Assembly: GCA_041784625.1 (NCBI GenBank)
Contig: JBHBDS010000119.1
Span: 1-8,934, forward strand
DNA from: JAUNKE01 sp041784625
Lineage (GTDB): Bacteria > Bacillota > Clostridia > Peptostreptococcales > Filifactoraceae
DNA: 8,934 nt
Reading direction: 5' to 3'
Program-made: the position numbers and the translations under genes
Shown here: positions 6,135 through 8,934 of the stretch, piece after piece
Layout of the letters: every line of letters begins with the position of its first letter
Numbering within the stretch: position 1 is the stretch's first letter
The notes under the pieces: generated by a model
Told to the model about the DNA's origin: nothing
Databases searched by the model: none
The model's input: the letters and a program-made list of their open reading frames with translations, nothing else

Positions 6135-6137
6135 CTA
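6135..6137 (-). other. In-frame amber (TAG) codon inside tsaD
   Basis: Codon 229 of tsaD is TAG and the frame is unchanged on both sides (KKMKE, stop, MVDKAEV). From memory of relatives, the aligned position holds Glu or Gln in a loop written like KMKGEE-I-x-KADV, so one base change from GAG or CAG would give TAG. Loop length is conserved. nagB and rimI both end in TAG at their expected C-termini, so TAG is read as stop elsewhere in this window. Confidence 0.9.
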
Positions 6138-6821
6138 TTCTTTCATTTTTTTGCTATTGAGATAATTGAGCACTGCCGACTTGAGACCCGAGAAGCTAAA
6201 ATCATAGCCCTCCCCTCGCATCGCTCTTGGAAAATCAATCGTCGGCTGACCTTCCCCTGCCAGCTTGTCAATCAGCGGACCGCCTGGGTAGCCAAGCCCC
6301 ATCGCACGTGCGATTTTGTCATACGCCTCGCCCGCCGCATCATCCTTGGTGCGACCCAAAATGTGATACGAATTGTAATCGACAACCTCGACGATATGCG
6401 TATGTCCACCCGAGACAATCAGTGCGACAAATGGCGGCTTGAGTTCTTCAAATGCCAAATAATTCGCTGCGATATGTCCTTCGATATGATTGACGCCAAT
6501 CAGCGGAATACCCAGCGCATACGATAGCGCTTTGCCCGTCGAAAGTCCTACGAGCAGCGCACCCACAAGCCCTGGCCCATAAGTCACTGCAATCGCATCC
6601 AATTCGTCCAGCTTCGTATCCGCCTCCAAAAGTGCTTTCTCAATCACGGGATTGATGTCCACCACATGGTTGCGAGATGCCACCTCAGGCACGACGCCAC
6701 CAAATTTTTTGTGAATCTCAATCTGTGTCGAGACGATGTTGGAAAGAATTTTTCTTCCATCTACTATGACCGCCGCCGATGTTTCATCGCAGCTGGTCTC
6801 TATTGCAAGTATTTTTTTCAA
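6135..6821 (-). CDS. tsaD: tRNA N6-adenosine threonylcarbamoyltransferase TsaD, N-terminal part
   Basis: TsaD transfers the threonylcarbamoyl group from its AMP adduct to A37 of ANN-decoding tRNAs, working with TsaB and TsaE. This 228-codon piece has the ASKHA-fold start LAIETSCDETS, GPGLVGALLVG, the metal-binding NHIEGH (His112, His116; E. coli His111 and His115), VSGGHTH (137-142), GYPGGPLIDKLA and FSFSGLKSAVLNYL, then stops at TAG. I choose a TTG start at 6821, giving MKKILAIETS after a well-spaced AGAGG, over an upstream GTG at 6845 that would add 8 unconserved residues and overlap rimI. It lies 13 bp after the rimI stop. The third metal ligand and the C-terminal nucleotide-binding segment are in the next reading frame segment, so this piece alone should be inactive. 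Confidence 0.93.
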   Translation of the reverse strand: MKKILAIETSCDETSAAVIVDGRKILSNIVSTQIEIHKKFGGVVPEVASRNHVVDINPVIEKALLEADTKLDELDAIAVTYGPGLVGALLVGLSTGKALSYALGIPLIGVNHIEGHIAANYLAFEELKPPFVALIVSGGHTHIVEVVDYNSYHILGRTKDDAAGEAYDKIARAMGLGYPGGPLIDKLAGEGQPTIDFPRAMRGEGYDFSFSGLKSAVLNYLNSKKMKE

Positions 6822-6834
6822 TCCGTTTCCTCTT

Positions 6835-7278
6835 CTACAATTCACAGCGCATCACAATTGCATCCTCGTCCGTGTCCACGTAGTATCCTTTGCGTAGACC
6901 AATCATCTTAAAACCGAGCGAGCGATACAAATTTTGCGCCACATAATTACTGCTGCGAACTTCCAAGTACATTTCCTTTGCGCCCTCATTGCGACCCATC
7001 TCCATTAGATGGTTCATCAGCATTTTGGACAAATGCTTGCCACGATGCTCTGGCGCGACCGCAATATTATTGATATTCGCTTCAGGAGGGACAATCCAAA
7101 ATCCTCCATAAGCGACCACCTCTGCTCCATCACACAGCACCACGTATCGTCCAATCGGATTATTGATCTCCGAGCGAATCGATTGTTTGCTCCACGGCGT
7201 AAAAAACGATTCCTCCTCAATCCGATAAACACGATCCACATGCTCCGTATTCATTGCCAAAAATCTCAAATTATCCAT
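6835..7278 (-). CDS. rimI: Ribosomal protein S18 N-alpha-acetyltransferase-like GNAT protein
   Basis: This 147-residue GNAT acetyltransferase is the usual length for RimI, which acetylates the N-terminal alanine of ribosomal protein S18 in E. coli; substrate range in other bacteria may be broader. Visible blocks are IEEESFFTPWS (20-30), INNIAVAPEHRGKHLSKML (motif A, 69-87), YLEVRSSN (104-111) and AQNLYRSLGF (114-123), with RKGYY near the C-terminus. In motif A the canonical R-x-x-G-x-G/A is R79-G-K-H82-L-S84, so the usual glycine is histidine; this may be a lineage variant. The ATG overlaps the end of tsaB by 8 bp (ATGGATAA), indicating translational coupling. The stop is TAG. Confidence 0.9.
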   Translation of the reverse strand: MDNLRFLAMNTEHVDRVYRIEEESFFTPWSKQSIRSEINNPIGRYVVLCDGAEVVAYGGFWIVPPEANINNIAVAPEHRGKHLSKMLMNHLMEMGRNEGAKEMYLEVRSSNYVAQNLYRSLGFKMIGLRKGYYVDTDEDAIVMRCEL

Positions 7279-8104
7279 GCGATTCCTCGTTTTTTCGCTG
7301 GTTTTCCTCGTATTGAACCTCAGCTTGCGGTTTGCGAATATATACTGGCGTCACAACATCCATTGCTTGAGAAAAACGTTTCCTCGCAATATGGCATAGT
7401 ACACCACCTCTTATATGGTTATCGACTGCATTGGCAATTTGGATAATACCATAGTCCGTCACAATCTTGAATTTCCTTGAAAAATTTTTTATATCCGCAA
7501 TCGATTTTTCAAATGAATCATTATTGGAAGCTTTTTCGTTTTGCAAAAAAACTGTATCATCGTTTTGATTTTGCAATTGGCTCCAGTGATCCAGTCGAAG
7601 CGCATCCGCTAGCTCGCCAGCGATAATCACCTCTGCATCCGCAAAAAGACTTGCCTCCTGCAAAATATCATCCTTTGCAACCGCCGCTTCTTCTTCGATC
7701 ACCACGAGCTCTCCATCCTCAAAGCGATAGATTCCTCGATAATAATCCTCACGCTGCGCATACATCGTCGTGATGATGATCGCATCGCTGTGCTCAAAAT
7801 TATATGCCAAAGCCTCGAGCGTCGAGATTCCCACGACTTTTTTGCCCGATGCCAGCGCAAACGCATTTGCCGTTGCCACGCCGATTCGTATTCCCGTAAA
7901 AGAACCTGGGCCAATCGTCGTCGCAAACAAATCCATTTCTCGCACATTTTCTTCTAAAGACGACAGCAGATAGTCAATATGCGGCATCAGATGCTCACTG
8001 TGCGTCAATGCTTTGTTCTGCATCAACTCGCCACGAATCTGATCATCCTCCATCATCCCCAGCGCAAGCACCGACGATGAAGTATCTAGTGCAAAAATTT
8101 TCAT
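7271..8104 (-). CDS. tsaB: TsaB, tRNA threonylcarbamoyladenosine biosynthesis partner protein
   Basis: TsaB is the inactive TsaD-like paralog that dimerises with TsaD and, with TsaE, forms the bacterial t6A-transfer complex. Diagnostic blocks are FALDTSSSVLALG (4-16), HSEHLMP (35-41), TTIGPGSFTGIRIGVATA (62-79), VVGISTLEALA (90-100) and the C-terminal PVYIRKPQAE (253-262). At 277 residues it is about 40 longer than typical TsaB (about 230-240). The extra length lies mainly at about residues 176-210, a polar stretch rich in Gln, Asn, Ser and Lys encoded by AT-rich DNA, plus a charged tail after 262. The ATG has an AGGAG ribosome binding site 6 bases upstream. A 248-bp gap separates it from tsaE; the end overlaps rimI by 8 bp. 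Confidence 0.93.
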   Translation of the reverse strand: MKIFALDTSSSVLALGMMEDDQIRGELMQNKALTHSEHLMPHIDYLLSSLEENVREMDLFATTIGPGSFTGIRIGVATANAFALASGKKVVGISTLEALAYNFEHSDAIIITTMYAQREDYYRGIYRFEDGELVVIEEEAAVAKDDILQEASLFADAEVIIAGELADALRLDHWSQLQNQNDDTVFLQNEKASNNDSFEKSIADIKNFSRKFKIVTDYGIIQIANAVDNHIRGGVLCHIARKRFSQAMDVVTPVYIRKPQAEVQYEENQRKNEESHG

Positions 8105-8352
8105 TCTATTCTCCTAATGATAAAACAAATGCTACTTTATTCTGTCCACCCAAAACTTCTGTGTCACAAAACATTATTTCAATAAGATTGTTTTGAAAAA
8201 AAGCTACAGACAAAAACAAAGTCATCCTCTGCAAATAGCAACTACTCTCCATTTGTCCTGTGCTGTTTGTTTTGTTATGCAATTTGTTTCGTTATGCTAT
8301 TCTTTCTCTGTCACATCCACTGATAAGTTTTGCAACGATAATTTCCTTTTAT
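8105..8352 (-). other. 248-bp gap between tsaE and tsaB; possible 48-codon ORF
   Basis: No recognised gene lies here. On the minus strand a 48-codon ORF (ATG at 8252-8250, TAG at 8108-8106) ends 1 base before the tsaB ATG, beginning MESSCYLQRM; its only upstream purine-rich sequence (AGGA) is 3 bases from the ATG and the protein resembles nothing I know, so it is probably fortuitous. Other contents are a 17-bp tandem repeat (8266-8299) and an inverted repeat CAAAACA/TGTTTTG at 8167-8195 with an inner TTAT/ATAA stem but no T-run. No convincing promoter for tsaB was found. Confidence 0.3.
8266..8299. repeat. Tandem repeat, two 17-bp units
   Basis: TTTGTTTTGTTATGCAA (8266-8282) is followed directly by TTTGTTTCGTTATGCTA (8283-8299), identical at 15 of 17 positions. 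It lies in the tsaE-tsaB gap. The AT-rich motif has no recognised function. Confidence 0.6.
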
Positions 8353-8820
8353 TTATCGGATTTTTTCTGCGGCTATTTTCGCCAGCTCCTGCGCCCGTTT
8401 GCCATTGGCTTCAAAACAAAGCACACGCTCGTCCTCACTCTCGCCGTACGAAATTCGGATATGCAAATAATCTTTTGGTAGCGCCGAAGGAATATTGTAC
8501 GCCCATTCGATGACCATCACGCCACCTCTGCGTCCATAATCCGAGAATCCCATCGCATACAGCTCATCCTCATCCGCCAGACGATACCAATCAAAATGAA
8601 ATAGCGGCAGAGATGATTCATATTCCTGCACGATGGTAAAAGTCGGGCTCGTGATCTCCTCATCGATCCCAAGTCCGATTGCGATCCCCTTCGTCAAATG
8701 CGTCTTGCCCGCGCCGAGATCGCCATCCAGGCAGATGCAATCTCCTTTTTGCGCAAAACTGCCAAGGAGTTCGCCGAGCTTTACCGTCTCCTCCACATTG
8801 TTTGTCTTTACAAAAATCAT
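8353..8820 (-). CDS. tsaE: TsaE, ATPase of the t6A synthesis complex
   Basis: TsaE is a P-loop ATPase that drives turnover of the TsaB-TsaD complex in t6A synthesis. The 155-residue protein fits the family length of about 150. It has the Walker A GDLGAGKT (33-40), ITSPTFTIVQEY (56-67), LFHFDWYRL (73-81) and VIEWA (103-107), all diagnostic of this family. I choose the ATG at 8820, giving MIFVKTNNVEE after AGGAAA about 7 bases upstream. A TTG at 8841 in the same frame would add seven residues not expected in the family. It is the first gene of the minus-strand tsa operon, 63 bp after the predicted -10 box. Confidence 0.94.
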   Translation of the reverse strand: MIFVKTNNVEETVKLGELLGSFAQKGDCICLDGDLGAGKTHLTKGIAIGLGIDEEITSPTFTIVQEYESSLPLFHFDWYRLADEDELYAMGFSDYGRRGGVMVIEWAYNIPSALPKDYLHIRISYGESEDERVLCFEANGKRAQELAKIAAEKIR

Positions 8821-8882
8821 ATTTTTTTCCTGAAATTCCAAATTTTTAATGAGCTTTTCCTCAAAAAATATTCATCGCTTTA

Positions 8883-8911
8883 ATTATCGCACAAAATTAT
8901 TTTTTTTGCAA
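8883..8911 (-). promoter_or_regulatory. Promoter of the tsaE operon
   Basis: TTGCAA (8911-8906) and GATAAT (8888-8883) are separated by 17 bases. The -10 matches 5 of 6 and the -35 matches 4 of 6 of the sigma-A consensus. It leaves a leader of about 55 bases before the tsaE ATG. Confidence 0.5.
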
Positions 8912-8920
8912 AACGTTTTG
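8909..8920. promoter_or_regulatory. Perfect 12-bp palindrome overlapping the tsaE -35 box
   Basis: CAAAACGTTTTG is a perfect palindrome centred on CG and overlapping the upstream edge of the -35 box. The AAACGTTT core resembles operators of LacI/GalR-family regulators, but the flanks do not match the CcpA cre consensus (the TG and CA ends are absent). A repressor site is possible. Confidence 0.35.
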
Positions 8921-8934
8921 AATAATTATCTTTA

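Noticed and set aside
6135..6137. Genome-wide reassignment of TAG to an amino acid
   Set aside because: nagB and rimI end in TAG exactly at the expected C-termini, and reading through would add unrelated residues that run into the spacer or into tsaD.

Overview
The window is bacterial, about 43% G+C by eye, with strong GGAGG-type ribosome binding sites, mainly ATG starts and standard stops. The gene families and the order tsaE-tsaB-rimI-tsaD point to the Bacillota. The glutamate dehydrogenase sequence and the pair of EAL-HDOD proteins would suit a Negativicutes member, but that placement is a low-confidence inference from remembered family resemblance. No mobile element, tRNA, rRNA or CRISPR array was found.

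Layout: one gene lies on the plus strand, gdhA (4-1260), for NAD-type glutamate dehydrogenase. Just after it are a good promoter-like sequence and a strong bidirectional hairpin terminator (1369-1400), which together could delimit a small RNA. Everything else is on the minus strand and is read from high to low coordinates.

The first minus-strand operon starts near the right edge. It has a promoter with an overlapping palindrome (8883-8920), then tsaE, a 248-bp gap, tsaB, rimI, tsaD and two tandem paralogous EAL-HDOD genes. It ends at a 16-bp hairpin with a GAAA loop (3253-3288). TsaE, TsaB and TsaD are the bacterial partners that put the threonylcarbamoyl group on A37 of ANN-decoding tRNAs (t6A). 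RimI is an N-terminal acetyltransferase often encoded with them. The EAL-HDOD proteins resemble the Bacillus YuxH/PdeH type and keep the residues expected for cyclic-di-GMP hydrolysis.

The second minus-strand operon starts with a promoter near 3164-3192, then a 46-residue single-span membrane protein and nagB (glucosamine-6-phosphate deaminase). After a 238-bp leader-like spacer comes a UPF0340/YwlG-family gene. That spacer ends in a textbook UUCG-loop terminator only about 19 bp before the start codon. The gene therefore probably depends on read-through of an attenuator.

The most striking anomaly is in tsaD. A single in-frame TAG at 6135-6137 splits an otherwise normal 334-codon gene after codon 228, and an ATG follows at once. 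The metal site is divided between the two halves (His112/His116 and Asp301). Because t6A synthesis is essential or nearly so in most bacteria, this is either a sequence error, a recent nonsense mutation, a suppressed amber codon, or a genuinely two-piece TsaD. Other features worth checking are the translation start of nagB, where the Shine-Dalgarno is separated from the ATG by a hairpin and an 8-codon ORF, and the regulatory spacer before the UPF0340 gene.
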